A stretch of DNA of 64,000 bases. Source: Gracilaria domingensis. Taxonomy: Eukaryota; Rhodophyta; Florideophyceae; Gracilariales; Gracilariaceae. Below the pieces are notes generated by a model. That model was not told the DNA's origin, made no database searches, and saw only the letters and a program-made list of their open reading frames with translations. The position numbers and the translations under genes are program-made. Where the stretch lies: positions 21,281 through 85,280 of the forward strand of contig VCMS01000185.1 of the NCBI GenBank assembly GCA_022539475.1. The letters are read 5' to 3'. Below are positions 10,404-19,113 of this stretch, one piece after another. Positions within the stretch are counted from its first letter, which is position 1; each line of letters starts with the position of its first letter.

Positions 10404-12421
10404 CAGAGGAGATTGCCGGTTGTGGGGTCCTTCATCGCGAGCGACGACGCGCGCGATGGGGGACGGCCTCCAATAGGTACTGCACTCCGTTGCTGCGGGG
10501 ATGGTCCTCGTTCACCATATTGCTTGAATGGTACCGCTAGGACCTGGCTGACCGGTACGGATACCTGTGATTGTGGAGCTGAGGTTTGTCTTGAGGGTGG
10601 CTCGCTGGATAGCGAGCTGGACCAAGAGGTATTACCGTGCGATCGAGTTGTCGGTTGCGCATGCACCAAGTGGACTGGGTGACCCTGGGAGGCGTATTGT
10701 GTGGACACCTCCTCCGTAGTGGTCTCCTCTTCCTCTACGTCAAACACTGACCGCCTGGTCTTTCCTTTCTCCTTCGATGGTTTGCCGAGTGGTGCGGAGT
10801 CTTTCCTGGCCCCTGACCGAACGGTGTCGCCTAGTCCCTGTGCATGGCGGGCTAGTGCGTTGTAGTCGACCGTGCTGTTGGTAGCTAGGTAGTTACGAAC
10901 CTGTGATCGGATAGACTTCGCCACGTTGTCGGCGTACATCGATTTCAACCTTTTGGTAGTAAAGACGCTTCCACAGCGGGAGGCTAATGCCCATAAGGAG
11001 CGAGCGAATTCCAATTCGGTTTGTCCCGCGCGCTGGCGGTACGCAAGCACCTCTGCGTACGCCTCCTGGATTACCTCATCGGTCGCGTAGGTTTCCAGTA
11101 GGAAGTTAACCACCTGTGGGTATGTCGTCAACATTTCCGTTTGGTCTTCGTCCACCGCCATGGTGTTTCCTTGGAGGCGGCTGTGGAGCAACGCTCCAGC
11201 CTGACCAGTTAGGTAGAATTGAAACAGCCACATGGCTGCTGCCTCTGAAAACCCATTTTGATCACAAGCGATCTTGAACCTTTGAAGGAAATCAATGATC
11301 GCAATAGGGTCATCCCCGCTAAAGCGAGTTTCACCCAGTTGGAAACGAAGCTTCCTATGATGCTTCGTTATCTTCTGAGCTACCTCTTTGGTATACTCAG
11401 CCTGTCTGTTCTCTAACCTATAGGTACGATAGTCAACCGCTTTGGTGAATAAATCATTGAGCGGCGTAAGCACCTCTAGGTCAGTCTCCTCGTCGGAAGT
11501 TGAGTCCGAATCGTTATACCTTTTGGTCTTACCCTTAAGGGGATTCTTTCCTTTCTTCTTGCGAGAGTCCTTCCTCTTGCGTCGTGAACCTGTACGGTCG
11601 TCGTCTCCTGACGAATCCGAATCGGTGTCTGAGGACGAAGAGTCCGAGTCCGACCGGCGACTCTTTCTCTTTCCCCTTTTGGTTTTCTTCTTCTTACCAT
11701 TTGGTTTACGTCGACGCTCGTCTCCTGAGCTCGACGAATCTCCATCAGGGTCTCCACCACTGGGTCCTGACGGAGCTACACCAGTAGGTTGGGGGAGGTA
11801 AACGTACCTCGGGCCCTCCATCCCTGGAGGCTCTGCCCCTTTCCCCATACGGTCGATAAATCCTTCACCAGTCGGTTGTGTAGGAAGGTTAGGGTGGAGA
11901 ATACCAAGTGGTTTGGTGGCGTCTACTGCAGGCGGGGGAGCTTGCTTCATGAGCGCGGCCTGGGCCACCATCTCAGGTTGAAGCTTAGCCCCCTGCTGCT
12001 GCAGAGCCAGCATAACCAATCGGTCGATGTGTCCTCGCACCTCGTTTTCGAGGTACTGTAACACCACCACAGGTACCTTGTCGAGGACCTCCTGGGAGGC
12101 TCGATCAACTACCACTCGGGTGACCTCGTCCAAGTCCAGTCGCGGTCCGACTGGCACCTCCATTTGGTCTACCACTGGGGTTGTTACAGGAGCGGGCTCC
12201 GCCCTTGCGGAGCCTGCTCCTCCGTTCACTTGGTCAGGCCGGGGAAGGGTCGAGGGGCCCCCAGCCTCTCGGTCTACCTTCTTCCCCCTCGGTGGGCGTT
12301 CCCTCCGAATCAGGTCCTCCGGGTTATCCAACACCGGATAGGACACTGAACCCCGTATGGGGTGACCACTTGGTGGAGCGCTCGGCGCCCTATTTGGGTA
12401 GCGCGCGCCCCGTTTCTCCAT
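10154..12421 (-). CDS. gag: Gag of element B
   Basis: A 755-residue frame. The N-terminus is basic and Pro-rich. A Ser/Asp-rich acidic run mixed with Lys/Arg tracts lies near residues 225-320. The conserved gag core (RFSGDDPIAIIDFLQRF near residues 360-380) follows. A single CCHC zinc knuckle (CWFCLAPHHLATAC, spacing C-x2-C-x4-H-x4-C) is near residue 675. The order matches Ty3/gypsy gag, although 755 residues is long for the family. The same core is seen in elements C and D. Confidence 0.85.
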   Translation of the reverse strand: MEKRGARYPNRAPSAPPSGHPIRGSVSYPVLDNPEDLIRRERPPRGKKVDREAGGPSTLPRPDQVNGGAGSARAEPAPVTTPVVDQMEVPVGPRLDLDEVTRVVVDRASQEVLDKVPVVVLQYLENEVRGHIDRLVMLALQQQGAKLQPEMVAQAALMKQAPPPAVDATKPLGILHPNLPTQPTGEGFIDRMGKGAEPPGMEGPRYVYLPQPTGVAPSGPSGGDPDGDSSSSGDERRRKPNGKKKKTKRGKRKSRRSDSDSSSSDTDSDSSGDDDRTGSRRKRKDSRKKKGKNPLKGKTKRYNDSDSTSDEETDLEVLTPLNDLFTKAVDYRTYRLENRQAEYTKEVAQKITKHHRKLRFQLGETRFSGDDPIAIIDFLQRFKIACDQNGFSEAAAMWLFQFYLTGQAGALLHSRLQGNTMAVDEDQTEMLTTYPQVVNFLLETYATDEVIQEAYAEVLAYRQRAGQTELEFARSLWALASRCGSVFTTKRLKSMYADNVAKSIRSQVRNYLATNSTVDYNALARHAQGLGDTVRSGARKDSAPLGKPSKEKGKTRRSVFDVEEEETTTEEVSTQYASQGHPVHLVHAQPTTRSHGNTSWSSSLSSEPPSRQTSAPQSQVSVPVSQVLAVPFKQYGERGPSPQQRSAVPIGGRPPSRASSLAMKDPTTGNLLCWFCLAPHHLATACPSVAPQNRNALLTARQQNHQDIFGPPARSAGTGHANARPNAATPHQVHLVTEQDQTDPAPQAENAEQLG

Positions 12422-12537
12422 TTAGGTAACTGGCGTCGGAGCCAATTGCTTCGGCAACGGGAACCAAACCACTCGGGTATCTCGTGACTTCCAAATCCTC
12501 CCTCCCCAAAACCACTTGGTAATCCACAGATTTCTAG

Positions 12538-12549
12538 GTCGGGAGACCA
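12538..12549 (-). other. Primer binding site of element B
   Basis: GTCGGGAGACCA on the + strand reads like a tRNA 3' end, with discriminator A and CCA. Its complement, TGGTCTCCCGAC, is therefore a primer site on the element's sense strand, a few bases inside the 5' LTR. The same 12-mer sits at the matching place in elements D (13671-13682) and C (15829-15840). Confidence 0.7.
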
Positions 12550-12554
12550 AAATA

Positions 12555-13126
12555 TGTGGTATAGCCGATCGGTGCGAGCTGCTAGTGGGGAGCCCTGCGT
12601 GGGCTCGACCCGGCGGAGGAGTGAAACACGTGACACCTAATAGGTCGGCAGCACCCACCGTTGCCTATAGTGCACGGTGACCAAGTGGTAAATACGCCTG
12701 CACTGGTGTGCGGCAGGCACGTATAACCCTCGAGGTCAGCAAAACTATTAGAGGACTACTAGACTTACCAATTGGTGACTGTAGAACCGAACTGGTGTCA
12801 AATTAGCCTAGTTGGTGCTTGACTTTACCATTTGGTGTGGGAGGTTGGCGGCTCGGGGGTTTAGTACACCCGAGCGCCCCTCCGGCTCTCACGGGCCTAG
12901 TGCCACGTGGGCCACCGGGAGGTGCATTTGTGGTGCACCACCCCGGCCACATATCTACACTACCTAGTAATTATTAATTCTAAATTATCGAGAATAGACT
13001 AATTAGTCCTGTCCAAGCCTGCGCTTGCGCGTCCCACGTGGTACAGTAGACACACGTGCCCGGGAGCCCGTGACGTCACCACTTGGTCTTGTAGAGCCCC
13101 CGTTGATCTGGCCGAGCTATACTACA
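12555..13126 (-). repeat. 5' LTR of element B
   Basis: 572 bp, from TGTGGTATAGCC to CTATACTACA on the + strand (TG...CA ends). It holds four exact ACCANNTGGT sites (near 12680, 12767, 12827 and 13079) and a CACGTG-type box (CCACGTGGTAC near 13035). An AT-rich stretch near 12960-13005 could hold the core promoter for the minus-strand transcript. Confidence 0.85.
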
Positions 13127-14149
13127 AACGGGTTGAACCTCACTCCCTGCGGGTCGTTGCGGAGTCCCAACGAGGGTCTCGGGTGCTGTTACCCTGGGGG
13201 TCTGCGGCTGCGGAGTCGCTTCTCGAAAGGCATGCTGGCGCATGGCCTCGAGACGGTTCCGAAAGTCGGTCGGGGAGGACTGACGGAATATGCGCTCCGG
13301 GTCCTCCACAAGTGGTAGAATCACTCCATGGGTACTTCGGGTGCTCGGAGCCCCTGAACCGGGAGCAGGCGGCACTTTGTCAGTGCTGTTATCGCGATGG
13401 GGTGGAGCAGGACCGGCGTGTCCACGGGAAGATCCCGGTGGGGTGGCCATAACGGTAGGCGGAAAGGAATTTAGGTCCGGCTTGCGCCAAAATGAACCCA
13501 AATGCGGGCAGCTTCGAGAAAACCCTAGAGTGAAAATGAAACGGCGCGGTGAAACTAAATGATCCGCGACCGGTCGGAAAGGCCCCAGAGGGAAGAAATG
13601 GTTCGAAAGCGACGAAGCGAATCCCATGAGGGTCGAATTAACCAGAAAAGACCCGAGAGGGTAATTCTAAGTCGGGAGACCAGTTGTAGTACAGCCACAG
13701 GCCGTGACAACGTACTATGCCCTGATAACGGAACAAATTGCGCAGCATCCGAGCAGAGACGAAGGAGCACTCAACGATCCCTAACAACGGACACGAGATA
13801 GGCGCGCAGCAACGGACGCTAACAACGGGGCGCGAGATAGGCACGCAGCACTGGTACTGAGGGTAGGATGACCCTTGTGGGAAACTAGACGATGGAAGAA
13901 TCGGCTAGGGGGTGCTTGAGGTTTACCACGGTGAGCTCGGCCCGGCGGGAGATGCTTAAGGGCACATCCCACGGGCAGTAGCCACGTGTCGAAAATAATA
14001 AACTATCTACCTATAAGGGGGGGTCCCGAAGGGCGACACGACAACTGTCACAACTGTACACGTGTGGGACCCGAGGTGCACCGTGTGCACACTAACTAAA
14101 TAAACTAATACTATGCACCCGTGTGGACGGTGCCTCTCACTGCACTACA
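13127..14149 (-). mobile_element. Element D, 5' LTR and gag start
   Basis: In minus-strand order: LTR 14149-13685 (ends TG...CACTACA on the + strand), primer site 13682-13671, then a gag N-terminal frame at about 13452-13140. That frame has STRSTHGV and an EDPERIFRQ stretch, like STRSTATA/EEPERIVRE of element C gag. The frame is cut at 13126 by the 5' LTR of element B. D lies in gag of element C. The element is broken. Confidence 0.7.
13685..14149 (-). repeat. 5' LTR of element D
   Basis: Begins TGTAGTACAGCC right after the shared primer 12-mer, and ends CTGCACTACA where element C gag sequence resumes. It contains a roughly 36-bp direct repeat in two copies (CTAACAACGG...CGAGATAGGC) near 13778-13850. 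Confidence 0.65.
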
Positions 14150-15767
14150 GTGAGGCTCGATGAGTGTCACCGTACGATTCCGCGTAACGGGCGAGTGCAT
14201 CGTATCCGATACTGGGATGGGTGGTGAGGTGGTTACGTACCTTCAACCGTATGGCGGGCAAAAGTCCTTCGACGAATAAGCCCTTTAAGTCCCGATCGGT
14301 ATAGACGTTGCCACAGCGTAGAGCTTTCGTCCAGAGTTTCTGGGCGAATTCCGTTTTGGACATCCCTGACGACTGGGTGTAAAACGTAACCTCTGCGGAC
14401 GCCGTGGCAATGGCTTCATCCGTAGCGTGCGTGGTAAGCAGAAAGTTCACCACTTCTTCGTACGTGTGGAGCGCTTCGTCGCGGGGCCTGTCGACAGCCC
14501 CGACTCGCCGATGAGACGGGACTGGAACAGAGCGTGTGCAGGCTCGGTCATGTAGAACTGGAAGCACCACAGTGCCGCTCCTTCTGTCAGTCCGTTATGG
14601 TTGCAAGCGGTCTTGAACCGCTGCAGGAAATTGGGAACTGAGATGGGGTCCGTTCCGGAAAATGAATGTCCCTTCATCTGGACATTCACTTTCTTTTGGT
14701 AGCGCGCAATCTTGCGCGCCACCTTTGAGTCGTACTTTTGGCTACGTCGAATCAGCCTGTAGGTACGGTAGTCCACAACTTTGGTGAACTTGACGTTCAA
14801 GGGGCGTACGCGCTTTAGCGCGGGCCTGTCCGATCGGGAACGTCGCCGGTCGGACCTACCCTTTCTTCGGGGGCTTCGTGAGTCCCCTGAATCGTCCGAG
14901 TCGGTGTGCTCATTCTACGATGATGAACGTGAGGACACGGAGTCAGTGTCTGAGTGTCGTCGCCCTCTGTGGCGGCGACGGTTCTTCCGTCTACGTAGGG
15001 AGTCGTCCGAATCGGAACGCTCGTTCGATTTAACGCCTCGTTTGCGGTGATTCCTCCCGTCTTCGGAGGAATCGCTGGAACTTCCGTCCAGATCGCCCTG
15101 TTGGGGAACTGATGGAAGATAGACACCGGTCGGATCCCTCTGCGGATCCTTCTCCAATTCCGGTCTCTGTCCCCCACCGCGATGAGGTGCGTTGCCCACT
15201 TGGTCAGTGTCGAACTTTGGGGGTTGGGGTGGCAGCTTAGCTACCAGAGCGGCCAGTGTACTGCTCAGATTCTCTTGCACTCCGTTATCGGTACGGTTGG
15301 ATCCTCCAACGTGGTTAACAATGCGACGTACGATCGGCGTGACGTTACGGCGCATCAACTCCGGGATACGGTCCCTGCGGTATGATTCGACCGCCATCGG
15401 GACATGGACCTCAATCTCCGTGTGGAGTCTCTCCAGGGCGTACGGGGCTATCTCGTCCCATAGCTCGTGGGGTGGTCTCGTTCCTTTCTGAGGTGCAGGC
15501 GGGGTAACCGCTGTCTCTGGTGGTACGAACTCGGTTCTTGTTTCTTCTTTCCTTCCTTCCGCCCAATTTGGATTGCGCGTTACCTTCACGGACAATCCGT
15601 TCGGGTTCCTCTGAGGGGGTGACATAAGCCGTCGCGGTACTTCGGGTGCTCCAGCGGTCTACCGAGGCATGGTCCGAATTGGCGCGGGGGGCGGCCAAAG
15701 TGGGCTCAGCGTGATCTTTTGCGACCTGCCGTTCTGCCTGCTCTCTGTGTGGGACTTGCGAACTCAT
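14150..15767 (-). pseudogene. gag: Gag of element C, broken
   Basis: Minus-strand gag related to that of element B. It has an N-terminal STRSTATA/EEPERIV segment, a Ser/Asp/Arg-rich middle (15.0-14.9 kb), and a core with KVVDYRTYRL and FSGTDPISVPNFLQRFK. It then runs on to a segment near 14150 with YDALARYAESYGD, matching YNALARHAQGLGD of element B. The 3' part is lost to the D insertion. It is a fossil with a few breaks. Confidence 0.7.
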
Positions 15768-15841
15768 CTCGAGTGTTGTTTCCGAATCGGTTCTGCAAGC
15801 GCCGTACGGTCTCGAATTCCACTTCTATGTCGGGAGACCAG

Positions 15842-16381
15842 TGTGATATAGTACATATCGGGAGAAAACCCGAAGCGGTCTTGAGACGACGGAACAGGCT
15901 GTTGCTGGAGAGAGCGACTGTAATGTGTCCGTACGGGGAGTAAGGAGGAAGCACCGGGCGGTCGGCGGGGAGAGTGGGCGGTTGGTATCGCCAAGCACGT
16001 TCAGGGGCGTGCAAAAGGGTACGAACGGCCTTATGAACCTTGTAGTACTTAGCCTTTCGGTCTGTCGGTAGCGCTACTTGGTGAGCAAGACGTACGGCAG
16101 AGGGTGCTTGGTGTTTACAACATGGGGTCACCGCGAGGTTGGAGTGCGCCTAAATATCGGGTGCACCTACCCCTCTACGGCTACGGAACGGTGACTTACA
16201 GTACTAACGCTATGGACATCAACGTCCAACTCGGACACGTGGTCTACGCCGCCTAAGAAGAGGCTCGCCCCCGTATGTCACGAGCGCATACGCGGCGCGC
16301 CTGACTAGCTTTACACGTACGCCACGGCACTACCTGCCGTCCAACCTCCACCTTGGATCAACCACTGCGTACTATACTACA
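15842..16381 (-). repeat. 5' LTR of element C
   Basis: Starts TGTGATATAG one base after the primer 12-mer and ends CTATACTACA, the same terminal block as the LTR of element B. The body is otherwise only weakly similar to the B LTR, so the two are distant relatives. Confidence 0.6.
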
Positions 16382-16458
16382 CACAACAGTGGCTTACAAT
16401 GATTGATTCTGCAGTGACGGGAAACATCAGGAAAGGACAAAAACAGCTCAGTGCACTG

Positions 16459-16873
16459 TTAGCAGCATGCATATTGGGTCTTCAGTACATTGTAGATCTT
16501 CGCAGCCAAGCCGTTAGAACAACAAGCTTTGAGAGACGTTTCTCGGTAAAGGTTGACACCATTAACCAGAACGCGCATATACTTATATGGCAGGTGGGGC
16601 ACCGTGGCATGCACTTCGAGCAAACCGATGTCCTCTGTAACAAAATCCGACAAAAGCTTTTCGAAGTTCTCAATGCGTGACTCCAGCGAAGGCGGTGTGG
16701 GAGAGACATATCCGTCATTCTTGTTCTCGTCTATTTAACTTTCTGTATCGGTGCCCGAACCATCCTCCGGCTCATAATCGATTACGGTAAAGCGCAGAGA
16801 AAATACATCCCACTTATCAGTCTCGTCATCCGTAAGGACGCAAATGTATTTTGTTGCGTCGCCAATCGCCAAT
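16459..16873 (-). pseudogene. Unrecognised coding remnant
   Basis: On the minus strand one frame stays coding-like for about 138 codons, with a single in-frame stop in the middle. Before the stop it reads TKYICVLTDDETDKWDVFSL, acidic towards its end (YEPEDGSG). After the stop it has VSPTPPSLESRIENFEKL and HLPYKYMRVLVNG. An AG acceptor-like site (CTACAG) precedes the first segment at 16874-16879, so it could be a last exon. No family was recognised. It could be a host gene relic or part of an unknown element. Confidence 0.4.
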
Positions 16874-16881
16874 CTGTAGAG

Positions 16882-17650
16882 TTATCGATGCGCAAGACGC
16901 CCAGAGAACAGACGAACAAAAAAGCGACAGATATTTATAGAAAGTGGATACCCCAAAACTACAATCTAGCTACGGAGTAATTTGTGCGCTGCTGGAAACA
17001 AACGCGATGGGCTTATCCTATGGTGAGCCAGGATGAAGCCCAAGGGTTATTGACTCAAATACATAGGTTTAAATGCAACAAATGTGGAAGCTTCCCATGT
17101 ATATATAGACTCTCTAGTTCAAGCGTTTGTTGCCAGTCCATCTTAAGCATACTACTTTGCCCTCACGAAACTCTCCGATCTTCTCTCGTACCTTTTGTTT
17201 TGTGCTGATCACGCTCGTTTTTGGCATCCCCACTTCTTTTTGGCTGGATCTGTGTTTCTTTGCCATCAAAGTTTTTCTCTGCCTTTTCTTTCTCTTCAAA
17301 AGGACGGAGGTATTTCGTTCTTTGTTTTTGAAATTGTAGCGTGTGGCCATGTGCTCCGCTCGTGTGCAGACTACAATAATTTTCAATATATTGACGGTTT
17401 TTGTTATTGTGGACGCGGGAAGTGCGGTCAATCTTCTAGTTATTGCGCTTTCGTCTTTGATGTTCTATTTTGTTGTTTTTGCTTTGAAAAGTGAGGCAGG
17501 CCGTTTGGTTTAAGTTCTGTTGTGCGACTGTTTCGTTATTTTTTAAGCTACCAAATTATTTTTTGCCTTTTAGTCTGATTCTGTCGGGATTAGTTGTGTT
17601 GCTCTTTTTGGGTTTGTCACCATCCACGCTGTTTCGTCTGATTACGAAAA
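16882..17650. other. Intergenic stretch without a clear gene
   Basis: No convincing gene. There is a TATA-like GTATATATAG at about 17098 and long T-rich runs on the + strand (17200-17600). The minus strand reads as Lys/Arg-rich frames across the T-rich part, but composition alone explains this. Confidence 0.4.
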
Positions 17651-17866
17651 ATGTCGTCCACAATATCCTTTTTGGTTAGCAAATTTGATATGGGACAGTG
17701 GACCCATTCTGCCAGCAAGGCGCAAAACAATGTTTATTTTTGTTTATATTTATGTACGTTGGACAAGGAAGAGGTAATTCAGGACAAGCAAGAGCTTATC
17801 CATCTCCCTATTCCAGGAGAATCCCTACATGGACTACAACTCTTCCATGTGTCTGACAAGGGGTAA
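17651..17866 (+). CDS. Possible small gene or first exon
   Basis: A 71-codon frame from an ATG (MSSTISFLVSKFDMGQW) ending at GACAAGGGGTAAGTC. The stop lies within a good splice donor (G|GTAAGT), so this may be a first exon. Nothing after the donor could be joined with confidence; a following + frame near 17829-18065 is Cys-containing but unrecognised. Weak support. Confidence 0.2.
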   Translation: MSSTISFLVSKFDMGQWTHSASKAQNNVYFCLYLCTLDKEEVIQDKQELIHLPIPGESLHGLQLFHVSDKG

Positions 17867-18064
17867 GTCAACTGGTACTGTATGCAAACCCTGCGTGTGC
17901 GAGGGGACAAAATATGATTTTATCCAATCTCTATTCCATGGTAAACGTCTTGTCCAGGATGCGAACTTTCAGCAAACTACGAGCCTTGTTGTGAAAATCT
18001 ATTCTCTTTTATATCTTGGGTTACGCTTCTATCTACTATTCGTTCCAGCCAAGAAAGGATGGTG

Positions 18065-18438
18065 AGGAACTCTGTTCCTGTTGTGTCATTCGAAAGCCAA
18101 CATCATGTACTTTAGTAGATGCGATAGTTGTTTCTCTGCATAACAACCTGATTATGGGAGTTTCCCGATAGAAATTAATTCTACGTGTGCGTCCGAAGTA
18201 GTCCAAGCGTCAGCATGAAGTCATCATTTAATTCACATGGAAACCAAGGAACTTTGTTCCTGTTGTGGCGTTGGCTTTCGAATGAAAGCCAACGCATCAT
18301 CATGTACTTTAGTGGACGCGAAGGGTGTTTCTCTGCCTAACAACTTGGTTATGGGAGTTTCCCGATAGAACTTATCCTAAGCGTGCATCCGAAGTAGTCG
18401 TAGCGTCAGCATGATGTCATCATTTTTAAGTCACATTG
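18065..18438 (+). repeat. Two-copy tandem repeat upstream of a predicted secreted protein gene
   Basis: Copy 1 is 18065-18239 and copy 2 is 18247-18438, separated by a few bases. Shared blocks include TGTTCCTGTTGTG, CATCATGTACTTTAGT, GGGAGTTTCCCGATAGAA and AGCGTCAGCATGA. Copy 2 has an extra half that completes a palindrome (TTGGCTTTC...GAAAGCCAA, 18272-18293); copy 1 carries only one arm. The repeat ends 168 bases before the next start codon, so it may be a duplicated promoter segment. Confidence 0.75.
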
Positions 18439-18606
18439 TTTCCACTCTAGAGCCCTTGACTGGCCACTATCACCCTCATCCCATGTCTTGCATTATCGTC
18501 CATAAAAGCGCAACTGCACCACTCGTGATCGCACAGCTTGTTTCGTCCACTCCCAGCTCAACTCCAGGCGTTGAAACATTGATCTCTTCTGCTCATATTT
18601 GACGCC

Positions 18607-19113
18607 ATGAAGTCCATCAGTTTCGTCTTTCTCATCGCTCTTTCATGCCATAGAATGGTTGTCAATGCCATTCTGCCCTTCATTCATCAACCTCGTTTAA
18701 CGTCTTTTACCTCTCCACGATTCGTCCGACCAAGGATAACAAACACAACGGCTCTCATAACATGTGTCGCTGGTGGATGTCGCCTCCCGGGAGGATTTGC
18801 AGACTGTGTTAATACCAAGTTCGAGCCACTCCCTCTTCCAGAAAACAACCGCACAGCTCTTCTTCTTCTAGTCGAGAACGAGGGTTTGGACTCTGTCATC
18901 AAGTATCGTGCTTCAGTCTCTGTCAGAAAGCTCAGCTTTGGATTCTTGTTCCCTACGCCCTGGATATCGACTGAAAATGACCCCGAACAGTTTTTTTGCT
19001 TAACAGCGTTTACTCTCGGGCGGCCGCTTAATTGTTGTCAAGCTTGTTCATTTATCAACCGTGATAGAAGAACATCGTCGTTGTCATGTTGTCCTGGCTG
19101 CTCTTTTGTATAG
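18607..19113 (+). CDS. Predicted small secreted protein
   Basis: An uninterrupted 168-codon frame. The N-terminus (MKSISFVFLIALSCHRMVVN) looks like a signal peptide: one Lys, then a hydrophobic core, with possible cleavage near residue 22. Two N-glycosylation sequons (NTT near residue 38, NRT near 80) and several Cys fit an exported protein. The last third has paired cysteines (LNCCQACSF, SCCPGCSF). No family was recognised. A CATAAAAG box lies about 110 bases upstream and the tandem repeat sits before that. No intron was seen. Base use differs from the retrotransposons around it, so a host gene is likely, but expression is unproven. Confidence 0.5.
   Translation: MKSISFVFLIALSCHRMVVNAILPFIHQPRLTSFTSPRFVRPRITNTTALITCVAGGCRLPGGFADCVNTKFEPLPLPENNRTALLLLVENEGLDSVIKYRASVSVRKLSFGFLFPTPWISTENDPEQFFCLTAFTLGRPLNCCQACSFINRDRRTSSLSCCPGCSFV

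Larger units (their letters stand above)
1426..13126 (-). mobile_element. Element B: Ty3/gypsy chromovirus with LTRs and an opposite-strand extra region
   Basis: An 11.7-kb LTR retrotransposon on the minus strand. LTRs of about 570 bp lie at 1426-1993 (3') and 12555-13126 (5'); both begin TGTGGTATAGCC on the + strand. Order in element sense: LTR, primer site, gag, protease, RT, RNase H, integrase, chromodomain, extra region, LTR. It sits in gag of element D. Flanking 5-mers (TAAGG left, AACGG right) are only loosely similar, so no clean target duplication is claimed. The element is broken, with a handful of breaks in gag-pol and more in the extra region. The LTRs are clearly diverged, so the insertion is not recent. 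It carries about 27 exact ACCANNTGGT sites. Confidence 0.9.
14150..16381 (-). mobile_element. Element C: Ty3/gypsy gag and 5' LTR
   Basis: The oldest layer of the left nest. The 5' LTR is 15842-16381 (TGTGATATAG ... CTATACTACA on the + strand). The primer 12-mer is at 15829-15840. Gag frames run down to 14150, where the LTR of element D begins. The rest of C should lie left of the window. The element is broken. Confidence 0.7.

Noticed and set aside
14290-15790. A second element-specific palindrome, CCGNNCGG / CCGANTCGG, in element C
   Set aside because: Most copies lie in the Ser/Asp-rich gag tract, where TCC-GAT-TCG-GA simply encodes alternating Ser and Asp. Too few remain to argue for a site.
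17114-17431. Lys-rich minus-strand frame as a gene
   Set aside because: It mirrors a T-rich stretch; composition explains the Lys/Arg content and nothing else supports it.
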